A DNA stretch of 64,000 bases from Geomonas silvestris (lineage in GTDB: Bacteria > Desulfobacterota > Desulfuromonadia > Geobacterales > Geobacteraceae): assembly GCF_014193515.1 (NCBI RefSeq), contig NZ_BLXX01000003.1, positions 124,001 to 188,000 of the forward strand, written 5' to 3'. The notes below the pieces were generated by a model. That model saw nothing but the letters and a program-made list of their open reading frames with translations, did no database searches and was not told the DNA's origin. Every line of letters starts with the position of its first letter. Position 1 is the stretch's first letter. Shown in pieces: positions 55,639 through 63,686 of this stretch. The position numbers and the translations under genes are program-made.

Positions 55639-56904
55639 TCAGAACAAGAAGTGTCGCTGCCTCGGAGGGAGAATCTGGTCGTTGTCATGAATTGTTCCAG
55701 CAGCTCTGCGCTGTCTCCCGTCCGGACTGAGGATTTCCAACTCTTTTTGCTGCACGAGGGTACAAAGCGCTTCTTTGTAAATGACGGCAGATGCAGGAGA
55801 ACTGTTGCAGGTTGTAGCGAAAAGTTCCGAGAAGGACATCCCTTCCGGTTCTGGGTAAATTAGGTGTGGGATCTGGTTAGATAAAGCTGATATGCTAGCA
55901 CTTTTGGCAGGATCGTCGAAGTAAAAGGCCATCTGGCCTGTATAAGTAGGATCTTCCTTCGGCACGTACCCAAGCATATCAAACATGTCCAGTCCTGATC
56001 CGCCGTAATGAACAAAAAGATTGTTTTTTTCCCAATGGATGCGAGTCATGACATCACGTGCGCGAGGTCTTTGTGATAGGTGGAGCAGCCAATAATCTCC
56101 ATGCCCCTGGGTGGACCGGATAAAGAACGGGGTGTAAAAGCGTGCCCCGCAGCCGTCAACAAGGTCTTTGTAAAGACTGCTCTGGATGTAGAGTCTCCAG
56201 TTGGTTTCGGAGCGTTTGATCTCCTGGATTGATCGACCACGCAGCAGCCCGGTAAGCCCAATTCGTTTCAGCATTGCCTGGCTACTGCGGTGATCGCCAA
56301 TAAAATTGACAAGAGAATCGACTGCAAAGGTGAGGATGACTTCAGCGCCGGGGACGTTCCTCATTAGGCTGTTGATCATGAAGGTGGGGACTTCAGAGTA
56401 GCCATATTGGTCAAGGAGGAAGATTGCCCGAGCTGCACGCCCCTTGTTCCTGATGAAGGTGGCGAGGTCATCCGCCTTGCTTTGGAAGGAGGTCTCAAAA
56501 ATGTGGACTGTGCGCCCAATTTCTCTATCATAGCCACGAGAAATGAGCTCTTTGCGTAGAACTGCTGCGGCAAGCCTGTCTGCTTCAATGAAGAAAAAGT
56601 CCACTAGGAGTTTCACGGGCTTCTTTCGCTCTTTATTCACAAGGAACGCAGCTTCCTCCACCGCCTGTAACATAATGAAGGGGGACCCGAGGACCTCAGT
56701 GCTACTCGACTCGTGTAGATAAATTCCGCCGCCGGCAAAACCATCAACCAACGTAAGTCGGAAGACCTCTTGATTTGGCGAAGAGATGAGCGTACAGATG
56801 TAGGCGACCAGATAAGAGTGGAGTATTTCGTGCTTCGCAATGCTATGCTGTTTGATGATGGGAGGCTTCTGGCCGAGCTCCCACATATAGGGTGACTTTG
56901 CCAA
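55639..56904 (-). CDS. tcmP: Three-Cys-motif partner protein TcmP, long form
   Basis: 421 aa from TTG at 56904, seven bases after AGGAGG. The core looks like a SAM-dependent methyltransferase: LTLVDGFAGGGIY (Asp54), FFFIEADRLAAAVL, and the motif IV position IFLLDQYGYSEVP (Asp165). TcmP proteins are defined by adjacency to three-Cys radical-SAM-like proteins, present here as the preceding gene. The second of two TcmP-like genes in the operon; they differ in length and motif IV. Confidence 0.82.
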   Translation of the reverse strand: MAKSPYMWELGQKPPIIKQHSIAKHEILHSYLVAYICTLISSPNQEVFRLTLVDGFAGGGIYLHESSSTEVLGSPFIMLQAVEEAAFLVNKERKKPVKLLVDFFFIEADRLAAAVLRKELISRGYDREIGRTVHIFETSFQSKADDLATFIRNKGRAARAIFLLDQYGYSEVPTFMINSLMRNVPGAEVILTFAVDSLVNFIGDHRSSQAMLKRIGLTGLLRGRSIQEIKRSETNWRLYIQSSLYKDLVDGCGARFYTPFFIRSTQGHGDYWLLHLSQRPRARDVMTRIHWEKNNLFVHYGGSGLDMFDMLGYVPKEDPTYTGQMAFYFDDPAKSASISALSNQIPHLIYPEPEGMSFSELFATTCNSSPASAVIYKEALCTLVQQKELEILSPDGRQRRAAGTIHDNDQILPPRQRHFLF

Positions 56905-56944
56905 TGATCCCCCTCCTACGCAATAGAAATTGCACCTTTGAGCC

Positions 56945-57682
56945 TTATTGTCCAACTGCCTGCGGATAAGTGATTGGTACTGCAGGCATTTGATCCCAAA
57001 CCTTTCCCTGCAATTCCCTCCCGGCTTTTTTTTTGTGAATTCCGCCCCACTGCTTGAAGAAGAAAGGAACGCGAGCTTTGGTACACTGCTCTTGAATTTC
57101 AATTACCCATTCTTCCTTGATGGGGCGAGCGCCAGGGCCGGATTCCCCACCGACAATCACCCAGTCGATTCCGGCAAGATCCAAGTGCGGTATGGGGCCG
57201 AGTAGCGGCTCCAGTGAAAGGAATTTTACAGCCGCTGCAGTCCTGCGCAGGTCATCGATCCGTTGAACGTAATCGGAGTTCTCTACAGTAACTCCCATCC
57301 AGATGTTTTTTGACCAAGTTAAGGAATGGGCGAGCGCTGCGAGCCGTTCGGAACGTTTGGTGAGAACCTGGAAGGTATGCCAATGGCTGCGGCGCATAAC
57401 GCTAAACACTTCTTGGATGAAGTTGTTAGGAATGCCTTCTAGGAAAAGGTCTGACATCGAATTCACAAAAATTGTTTGCGGCTTCTTCCATGACAGAGGT
57501 AGTTCCAGCACATGCGGATGCATTGCGAGCTGAAAACCATTGCCGTAGTTTGGCTGGCCCATGGCCTTCAAACGCTTAGCCATTCGCTCCGCGTAGCAGT
57601 TCTTGCATCCGGGACTCACCTTTATGCAGCCGGTTACTGGGTTCCAAGTGGAACCGGTCCACTCGATTGCAGACTTTTTCAT
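56945..57682 (-). CDS. Gp37/Gp68 (DUF5131) three-Cys-motif protein, radical-SAM-like
   Basis: 245 aa from ATG at 57682 behind GGGAGGAGACC; overlaps the upstream gene in an ATGA. IEWTGSTWNPVTGCIKVSPG then CKNCYAE gives Cys19-x6-Cys26-x2-Cys29, the three-cysteine pattern of COG4422/DUF5131. TIFVNSMSDLFLEGIPNNFI, WMGVTVENSDYVQRID, FLSLEPLLGPI and VIVGGESGPGARP are the other family blocks. It probably binds an iron-sulfur cluster; substrate unknown. The conserved partner pairing implies the two proteins act together. Confidence 0.88.
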   Translation of the reverse strand: MKKSAIEWTGSTWNPVTGCIKVSPGCKNCYAERMAKRLKAMGQPNYGNGFQLAMHPHVLELPLSWKKPQTIFVNSMSDLFLEGIPNNFIQEVFSVMRRSHWHTFQVLTKRSERLAALAHSLTWSKNIWMGVTVENSDYVQRIDDLRRTAAAVKFLSLEPLLGPIPHLDLAGIDWVIVGGESGPGARPIKEEWVIEIQEQCTKARVPFFFKQWGGIHKKKAGRELQGKVWDQMPAVPITYPQAVGQ

Positions 57683-58569
57683 GGTCTCCTCCCTCTCAGT
57701 ATGTGCTCCGCGATTTTGAGCGCGATGGGGGCTCCCTTTTTGTTGGAAGCAGCAAAACAAAGCAGATAAAGTGGATTGCTCCGCGAGTTCATCAACTGAA
57801 GCGGGTTGCCTGCAACTCCAGGGAAAATGGTCTGTAGCCGCGTTACAAAATAATCAGTGATTTGTTTGAAGTCTCCGGTTTTGGAGACAATCTCCTCTTC
57901 GCCGAAAAGGTTGGGCAGAACTTCTTTTTTGTAGAAAAGGCCTTCCCAATCAGAATTACCAAAAATATTCTCTAGTCGCCGCCGCCAACCCTCTGGGATG
58001 TTCCCATCTTTTCTCAGCAAGCGGTTTACCCCCACGCCGAGGGGGAAAAGGTACCACATATCTATCGCCTCGGTCCTGGCCACCGCCTCGATGGTATTCC
58101 AAGAAACATTCATCCCAAAAGGATCAAGAAAAAGGACCCCTCGAAGGTTTTTTTGCTTCCACTGCACCAGGGAAATCTTCTGGAGTGTAGCATTTGCGTC
58201 GTCGTTGATGATTCGTATTTGACGTGCTTTGTCGGGAAACTCAGTCCTCAGCCTCTCTAACTCGCCACATTTTTCCTTGTCTTGCTCAATGAAGTAGTAC
58301 CAGGAAAAGGGAGGCTCCATTTCCAGAGCAATCCTAGCAGATCCTGCGTGCAGTGCCTCGGCATCGTGCCCAGCCTGGTCAGGAAATAGCAGGTCTGTGC
58401 TGGTTTCGTCGATCTTAAGATTGCGGTAGCCAGTACCCGCAAACGCGTCGATGTAGACAAGATTAAAATTCTTGTTCTTGAGTGCTTGGGTGTAGGCGGA
58501 CAGATAGCTTCGCACTCGGAATAATTTTTCCTGAGTCCAATCGCCCCCAAACTCCTGTAGATTAGCCAT
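57679..58569 (-). CDS. tcmP: Three-Cys-motif partner protein TcmP, short form
   Basis: 296 aa from ATG at 58569 (a second ATG directly before it is nearly as good). Motifs parallel to the long form: VYIDAFAGTGYRN (Asp41), YYFIEQDKEKCGELERL, and VLFLDPFGMNVSWNTIEAVA (Asp149-Pro-Phe-Gly), again methyltransferase-like. Overlaps the HTH gene upstream and the three-Cys gene downstream, so all three are coupled. The role is unknown. Confidence 0.85.
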   Translation of the reverse strand: MANLQEFGGDWTQEKLFRVRSYLSAYTQALKNKNFNLVYIDAFAGTGYRNLKIDETSTDLLFPDQAGHDAEALHAGSARIALEMEPPFSWYYFIEQDKEKCGELERLRTEFPDKARQIRIINDDANATLQKISLVQWKQKNLRGVLFLDPFGMNVSWNTIEAVARTEAIDMWYLFPLGVGVNRLLRKDGNIPEGWRRRLENIFGNSDWEGLFYKKEVLPNLFGEEEIVSKTGDFKQITDYFVTRLQTIFPGVAGNPLQLMNSRSNPLYLLCFAASNKKGAPIALKIAEHILRGRRP

Positions 58570-58858
58570 CATCCCTCCTCGCGTCAGAAGTCTTCCTGCC
58601 CGTGCCACGGTAACCGGGTTTTTGCGGTTTGCGCGGGCGTCTTCCCATAAGATCAAGGTTCGTGAATATGCGATTTAGATCCACGTCATGGCGCTCTAAC
58701 TCCACCATCATTAACGAGATAACTGCGAGATGTTCCGGGACGGATCCAGATCGAGAGTAGTTGGACAAGGACCTATGGTGCATTCCCATCAATGATGCGA
58801 ACTGCTTGAGATCAAACCCTGCCTTCCTGATATGTGTCTTAAACATCTGGTATGTCAT
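58562..58858 (-). CDS. Small helix-turn-helix protein heading the TcmP operon
   Basis: 98 aa. LKQFASLMGMHHRSLSNYSR and a following helix look like an XRE/lambda-repressor-type DNA-binding domain; the C-terminus is basic (RRPRKPQKPGYRGTGRK). ATG 58858 has its AAAAGGG only one base away; Met5 (58846) may be the true start. Likely autoregulates the operon; the AT-rich region upstream has related TATA...ACGCG half sites (58866-58904). Confidence 0.7.
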   Translation of the reverse strand: MTYQMFKTHIRKAGFDLKQFASLMGMHHRSLSNYSRSGSVPEHLAVISLMMVELERHDVDLNRIFTNLDLMGRRPRKPQKPGYRGTGRKTSDARRDDG

Positions 58859-59182
58859 ACCCTTTTATATACGCGAATTCATAATCTGCGTCTATAAAAA
58901 ACGCGGGCTCAAATACATAAAAAAATGAACTATGTACATTGAAAAATGGCATATGTTTTTTTGGCAGTCAGCCTAGGCTTATGCCGGGGCGTTACGCAAA
59001 ATGGCGTAGACTTGGACGATGCAACGAGGTTAGCAACGTCAAATGGCAGTATTTTTAAGAATAAATAGTTTTCCATCCTCGTGATTACAGTATGTTGCGT
59101 TGCCGGGTATAACAATTGCTGTCAGCACACCACGTTACTCGCGCCGGCACAAACTAGGCGCTATCTCCCCACTGAGGATCAT
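58859..59182. other. Divergent intergenic region; possible small RNA upstream of avcD
   Basis: 324 bases between the TcmP operon and the dCTP deaminase gene. The left third is AT-rich, with candidate operator half sites and promoter-like TATAAA words. The right two thirds (about 58970-59170) contain several short self-complementary words (GGCGTTACGC/GGCGTAG, GCAACG/CGTTGC) and no open frame. In Vibrio, avcD is preceded by the antagonist RNA avcI; this is where one would lie. No sequence match can be claimed. Confidence 0.35.
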
Positions 59183-60793
59183 ATGGCAACTAAACTTAAA
59201 CTCATCGATGCCGAAAAGGACGCGGAGAAGTCCAAAAAAACAGAAAAGCCAATCGATACCATTCTAAAAAGGCGAACTCAGGAGCAGATTATCGCCCTCT
59301 GCGGCCCGGTTGGCTGTGGCATGGAGAAGATAGCGGAGCGACTGGTCAAAACATTCCGAGCGGTGAAGTATGAGGTCGAGATTATCAAGGCGAGTGACCT
59401 CATTATCGAAGCCATCACGAATTTGAAGGCAAATGACGTCCCTGGTGCCGATGGGTTTCAATGTGCGGGGTGGGGAAATGAAGGTGATAGGATTGAGGCC
59501 CTACAGAACATGGGCGATTTCCTCAGGAAGAGGCTGGGCTCTGACGCAATAGCTCAACTTTTCATCAAAAAGATATCTGCGCATCGACAAAAAGATATAA
59601 CGGACGAGGAAGTTGACCGTGGCGAGGTGCACAAGGAGTCGCGCCGACTGGTATGGATACTGGACAGTCTGAAACACCCCGAGGAAGTGCGTCTTCTACG
59701 CATGGTATACGACAAAATGTTCAGCCTGATGGGAGTACTTTGCTCCTTCAAAGTGAAACAGCGAATACTCGCTGAGAAATTCAGGATTCCAGATGCTCAA
59801 GCTATTGACCTGATCCGAAGAGACGAGTCCGCAGAGCTAAGCTATGGCCAGAAACTGTTAAAAACCCTCCAACATGGAGACTTTTTTGTTCGCAATGCTC
59901 CGGTAGAAAACGAGCGGATAGTTGCTACCATTGAGAGATACGTTAATATCATCCTGGGCGATCACAGCATCACTCCTACTCATGGCGAATATGCTATGTA
60001 TCTTGCTCAATCTGCAGCGTACCGGTCTGGTTGCATGGCTAGGCAGGTTGGTGCTGCGATCATGAGTGCTCAAAACGAGATTGTCGCCACCGGATATAAT
60101 GATGTCCCGTGTTATAAGGGGGGGCTCTACACGGAAGTCGGGAAAGATGAGCGTTGCTTCAAGACGCCAAGCAGCAGCTGCCGTAACGATGCCACGAAAG
60201 ACGACATCAAGAAAAAGATGAGTTCGCAAATCCTTGATACGTACCTTAAGTTAAATGAGAAGAAGGATCCAGGGGAAAGGATTTCGCAAGAAGAACTTGC
60301 ACGTCTCTCGGAGGAGGTCACCGAGTCGATATGCAAGAAGTCAGGGATAGATGCCCTGACCGAGTACTGCCGTGCAGTCCATGCTGAAATGGATGCAATA
60401 ACGAGTGCTGCCAGGAAGGGGGTATCCCTGAGAGAAGGTACCATATATGTTACCACCTTCCCATGCCACAACTGTGCGAAACACATCGTTTCGTCGGGAC
60501 TTACCACGGTCTATTATGTCGAACCATATGAAAAGAGCATGGCGATCGACATGCACGGTGATTCCATTTCCACTGACGATGCAGCAACGGACGTTGTCCG
60601 CTTTTTGCCATTCGAGGGTGTCGCCCCGCGTCAGTACCAAAATAGGTTCTGCACCACCACGGTTAAAAAGGTCGACGGTAAATTTGTGCGAGTCGAGGTT
60701 GGAGAGGATACCCCCGCATATTCACAGCTGTTGGATTGCTTCGTAGATTACGAAACAAAAATTGCTGGTAATTTAACCGAAAGTGGGTTATAA
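59183..60793 (+). CDS. avcD: Anti-phage dCTP deaminase, AvcD type
   Basis: 536 aa from ATG at 59183 (GAGG five bases before), close to the about 530 aa of AvcD. N-terminal P-loop-like nucleotide kinase domain (IIALCGPVGCGMEKIAERL; the usual Lys is Met47) and a C-terminal cytidine/dCMP deaminase domain with the zinc motif His400-Ala-Glu402 (CRAVHAEMDAI) and Pro427-Cys428-x2-Cys431 (FPCHNC). These enzymes deaminate dCTP during phage infection and starve replication. Placed between two other defence modules. Confidence 0.88.
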   Translation: MATKLKLIDAEKDAEKSKKTEKPIDTILKRRTQEQIIALCGPVGCGMEKIAERLVKTFRAVKYEVEIIKASDLIIEAITNLKANDVPGADGFQCAGWGNEGDRIEALQNMGDFLRKRLGSDAIAQLFIKKISAHRQKDITDEEVDRGEVHKESRRLVWILDSLKHPEEVRLLRMVYDKMFSLMGVLCSFKVKQRILAEKFRIPDAQAIDLIRRDESAELSYGQKLLKTLQHGDFFVRNAPVENERIVATIERYVNIILGDHSITPTHGEYAMYLAQSAAYRSGCMARQVGAAIMSAQNEIVATGYNDVPCYKGGLYTEVGKDERCFKTPSSSCRNDATKDDIKKKMSSQILDTYLKLNEKKDPGERISQEELARLSEEVTESICKKSGIDALTEYCRAVHAEMDAITSAARKGVSLREGTIYVTTFPCHNCAKHIVSSGLTTVYYVEPYEKSMAIDMHGDSISTDDAATDVVRFLPFEGVAPRQYQNRFCTTTVKKVDGKFVRVEVGEDTPAYSQLLDCFVDYETKIAGNLTESGL

Positions 60794-60820
60794 AATTCGA
60801 CCGTGAAAGGGGGCGATGTT

Positions 60821-61015
60821 ATGAAAACGTCCGATTTTAATGCCCAGTTGCATTTCCACTTTGAAAAATCAGACAGTTCTGCCTCTAATTTCCCAAGCCC
60901 CAAAGTGATTTGCTTTCAGCAGGCCGCAAAAGCGCGCAACACGGAAGCCATCCGAGCAAAAGAGCGAGACGTCCTCGAAAAAATTGTCAGGGTGTCCAAA
61001 CGGTATCCTTGGTGA
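60821..61015 (+). CDS. Small hypothetical protein downstream of avcD
   Basis: 64 aa from ATG at 60821 behind GAAAGGGGGCG, 27 bases after avcD and likely cotranscribed. Contains FNAQLHFHFEKSDSSASNFP and a basic helix (KARNTEAIRAKERDVLEKIV). No family recognised. It ends before a strong bidirectional terminator, so it is the last gene of the avcD unit. Confidence 0.6.
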   Translation: MKTSDFNAQLHFHFEKSDSSASNFPSPKVICFQQAAKARNTEAIRAKERDVLEKIVRVSKRYPW

Positions 61016-61074
61016 ATTCGGTGAGTAGATGTTGGCTGTTTCGTTGCCAGCGTTATTTATATTAGGGTGTGACT

Positions 61075-61119
61075 AACAGAAAGGCCGCAACTCGTAATGA
61101 GTTTTGCGGCCTTTCTGTT
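61075..61119. terminator. Bidirectional terminator between avcD unit and transposition genes
   Basis: AACAGAAAGGCCGCAA (61075-61090) and TTGCGGCCTTTCTGTT (61104-61119) form a perfect 16-base stem, with CTC-GTAAT-GAG pairing inside the loop. The stop of the minus-strand zinc-ribbon gene lies at its right edge. Confidence 0.85.
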
Positions 61120-62554
61120 AATTCAACAGCTGAGATTTCGCGATAGCTGGAATCCAGTAATCCTGTTTTTCCCACGTCAGCGTGTGGCTACCATCTTCAT
61201 GCCTCTCCAGTTTCCCCTCTTTGAGAGCCACTTTACAGACTTTTCTCGGCACCCCATGGAAGTATGTTAACCCCAATGCAACCCAGCGGTGTAATCGATA
61301 GTTATCTTCTGTATCGCCTCGTAAAATTGCCAGCATCTCCCGCTCCAGCATATCTGTCAGTTTTCGTTGCAATTTTGCCCGGTTAGTCCTTGGTAAGGTG
61401 ATTGGAACGGAGTGAATCTCCCGAAGATGCCGCACAAATCCCGAAATCGCGGCACGTTGCCCTAAGAAGGTATTGAGCGCTTTCTGGTCGGGGGGCATCG
61501 CGTTAAGCTTTCTGGCTTTTAATAGAAGGCCCACCGCCGGTCTAAGAGCAAGACGAATGGACCGAGTGGTTGTCTTGCCCTCTGCTAAACGGCCGTGTAA
61601 CGTGTCACTGAAACCTCTGAGTATTGAGCATTCGAGTGAATTCAAAGGGAAAGTTTGAAGGGCTGCGCTAATTCTGCGCGCTTCGGAGTTCTCCTGCCTG
61701 GAAACTGCATCTTGAGTAATATGGCCTACGAATTCAAGCCATTTCATAGGTAACAGGACGCTCCTCAGTCGACGAGCCCCGAAATGTTCCAATAGGGCTT
61801 TGTAGTCGGGAAATTCCTTCCATCGGCGTTCAATCTCGGTGAAAAAGACTGAGTATCGGTTGATGCAAATTGCCGCTTTGTGGTCGCCAACCCTCTGCCC
61901 AAGCCATTTTCCGAAAGCTTTAAAAGCCGTAGCCATTGAAGGAGCCGAAAACGCCGCAACATTCATTTTAATCCGTCTATCCAAAAGCTCCTTCCAGTAG
62001 CACCTCTGACAGCGACTTCCAGATCCGGCAGGCATTGATTCACCACAGTCGGGGCAAATTTTCTCTCCTATTTCTAGACAAGGTTTGCAAAGGCGTCTCC
62101 CATTGGGGGTTATTTGAAGAGGGCGGTGCCGGCGACACGCAGCACAGGTGCCATGATGCTTCCGTGCACATTGAGGACAAACCGGGATATTGATTCCCGC
62201 ACTCTTAGCAGTCGTTAGGCGACTTGAGGTCTTACCGCAAATCCCGCAGGGCTTGCCTTCTCGGAAATGAGGCGCACAGCTCGTGCAAGCCGGGCCGTAA
62301 GGGGTTATTTTCCCAACCTCGTATTCTGTCTTTCCGCACCGAATGCATGGCTTGTCTCGTTCGCACTTTTTACAAATTGCATTCGTGTCATTATTGGGAA
62401 GTCTTGCTATGTTGCCACACCTCGGGCAGAGGGCCCGCTTGAAGATGCGCTTGTAGCAGGTCGTACAATATCGGCGACCTTTACAGACCCGATGCGCTTT
62501 TGCGATGCCTCGGCCACACTCATCGCAGGTAAACTTTACAGCGGGTTCTTTCAC
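61118..62554 (-). CDS. Zinc-ribbon protein with decayed tyrosine-recombinase-like C-terminus (candidate target selector)
   Basis: 478 aa from GTG at 62554. Residues 1-195 hold about twelve CxxC pairs (CDECG, CTTC, CPRCG, CKKC, CIRCG, CTSC, CGICG, CPQC, CAAC, CKPC, CPDCG, CQRC), enough for about six zinc ribbons. The C-terminal part is helical like a recombinase core-binding domain, then LEREMLAILRGD and HRWVALGLTYFHGVPRKVCK, the first helices of a tyrosine recombinase catalytic domain; the later H-x-x-R and Tyr are absent. Four bases from tniQ. Tn7-like elements in comM are reported to use Xer-derived targeting proteins (TnsF); this is a candidate by analogy. Confidence 0.7.
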   Translation of the reverse strand: MKEPAVKFTCDECGRGIAKAHRVCKGRRYCTTCYKRIFKRALCPRCGNIARLPNNDTNAICKKCERDKPCIRCGKTEYEVGKITPYGPACTSCAPHFREGKPCGICGKTSSRLTTAKSAGINIPVCPQCARKHHGTCAACRRHRPLQITPNGRRLCKPCLEIGEKICPDCGESMPAGSGSRCQRCYWKELLDRRIKMNVAAFSAPSMATAFKAFGKWLGQRVGDHKAAICINRYSVFFTEIERRWKEFPDYKALLEHFGARRLRSVLLPMKWLEFVGHITQDAVSRQENSEARRISAALQTFPLNSLECSILRGFSDTLHGRLAEGKTTTRSIRLALRPAVGLLLKARKLNAMPPDQKALNTFLGQRAAISGFVRHLREIHSVPITLPRTNRAKLQRKLTDMLEREMLAILRGDTEDNYRLHRWVALGLTYFHGVPRKVCKVALKEGKLERHEDGSHTLTWEKQDYWIPAIAKSQLLN

Positions 62555-62558
62555 TAAG

Positions 62559-63686
62559 TCACCTCATCTTTCGTTGAAGCCTAGCCAATTTCCGCATAAT
62601 GACCCCTTTGGGACAAGGTTTGATTCGCCTAAATGACGGTGTTTCCAGAATCTTTCGAAAAGTTTTGCTCGTAGTGGGGAGGCGGGAGAGGATGTGGTCA
62701 ATGCTCGCAGGAGGACTTTGCTTAACATCGCAAAGAGAGGCCTTGGTAAGACCAACTGCGATTGCCGCTTCCAAAAAAACCGCTGGTCCTAAATTTAACA
62801 ATTGAGAGGTCGCGGCCAGTAGGGAGTCCCTTTCGTGAGCTGGAAGGAGTTCTAGTGGCAATCCCGTGGCAGGAGTTGAAAGCTGTTCGATATCGACTCC
62901 AAGGGTCGCTATGAGTTCTACCAACCTCAGGGGTCTAGAACGTAATGATTTTCTCAATAAAGTCAAAAAAAATCTACAGAGATTAAACCACTCTCGGGCA
63001 GTAAGTTGATCAGATCCATAACACACACCTACACCGCATAGCGCCTGATCCGCTAAGGTTTGAAAGGCGAGGGCTCTCGCCTTTGTCTGTGCCACATGAC
63101 CATCTCGAAGGTCGCTCTTACAACTCGCGCAGACTGCTAAGTCGCGGTCACCTGCGGATAATCGGTGCGGCTCGATTGGCCTCCGGCAAGTAGAGCATTT
63201 GTCTAATAAAAGAACACGATGTTTCTGACAGCCAGAGTGCCAGGCAAATCTCCAGTGAAGCCGGTAATAAGGAATCCTATCTTCGGCAAGGCACCTTGGA
63301 CAAAACTGCAGACCGCCGTGTCTAATCCTATTACGTGCTCCAACTGCTAAAATCCATGGCCACACAGCGTTAGGTTGTAGCGGTCTCTGGTTGAGCTCGC
63401 CAATGGTGGGCCCCAGCGTTGCCGCTGACAACCATTCCTCTCTAACTCCTGATAAAAAGGAGAGCTGCCCCAGTTTACCTTGCAGCCCACCACGATCGAA
63501 ATCAAGGGTCCACACCCTCCATTTTGGCCAGAGTGAACCGGTGAGCACCAGAGGATCACAGCCGTGATCTAGGGCAGCCCGGGTTAGCCACGACGACAGC
63601 AACTCATCTGGCAGCAATTGCACGGGCACAGCCCATCGTGGGACTACATCATTACTTCCCGGATGCCACGAGTAGGGTGTAGCCAT
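62559..63686 (-). CDS. tniQ: TniQ family transposition protein
   Basis: 375 aa from ATG at 63686 behind GGAGGGGAAATC; the first 43 bases overlap the tniB end. TniQ hallmarks: VQLLPDELLSSWLTRAALDH, the zinc-binding FCPRCLAEDRIPYYRLHWRF with WHSGCQKHRVLLLDKCSTCR, and CASCKSDL. It links the target-site selector to the TniB/TnsC ATPase. Confidence 0.95.
   Translation of the reverse strand: MATPYSWHPGSNDVVPRWAVPVQLLPDELLSSWLTRAALDHGCDPLVLTGSLWPKWRVWTLDFDRGGLQGKLGQLSFLSGVREEWLSAATLGPTIGELNQRPLQPNAVWPWILAVGARNRIRHGGLQFCPRCLAEDRIPYYRLHWRFAWHSGCQKHRVLLLDKCSTCRRPIEPHRLSAGDRDLAVCASCKSDLRDGHVAQTKARALAFQTLADQALCGVGVCYGSDQLTAREWFNLCRFFLTLLRKSLRSRPLRLVELIATLGVDIEQLSTPATGLPLELLPAHERDSLLAATSQLLNLGPAVFLEAAIAVGLTKASLCDVKQSPPASIDHILSRLPTTSKTFRKILETPSFRRIKPCPKGVIMRKLARLQRKMR

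Noticed and set aside
55639..58858. Prophage remnant (because of the Gp37/Gp68 name)
   Set aside because: No structural, lysis, portal or terminase genes lie in the region. The gene name comes from a family also found outside phages.
59081..59182. Upstream extension of avcD from 59081
   Set aside because: The added 34 residues (cysteine-rich) are not seen in the family as I know it, and GAGG supports the ATG at 59183.
61118..62554. Active integrase gene
   Set aside because: The C-terminus ends before the catalytic H-x-x-R and Tyr of tyrosine recombinases, so recombination activity is not expected.
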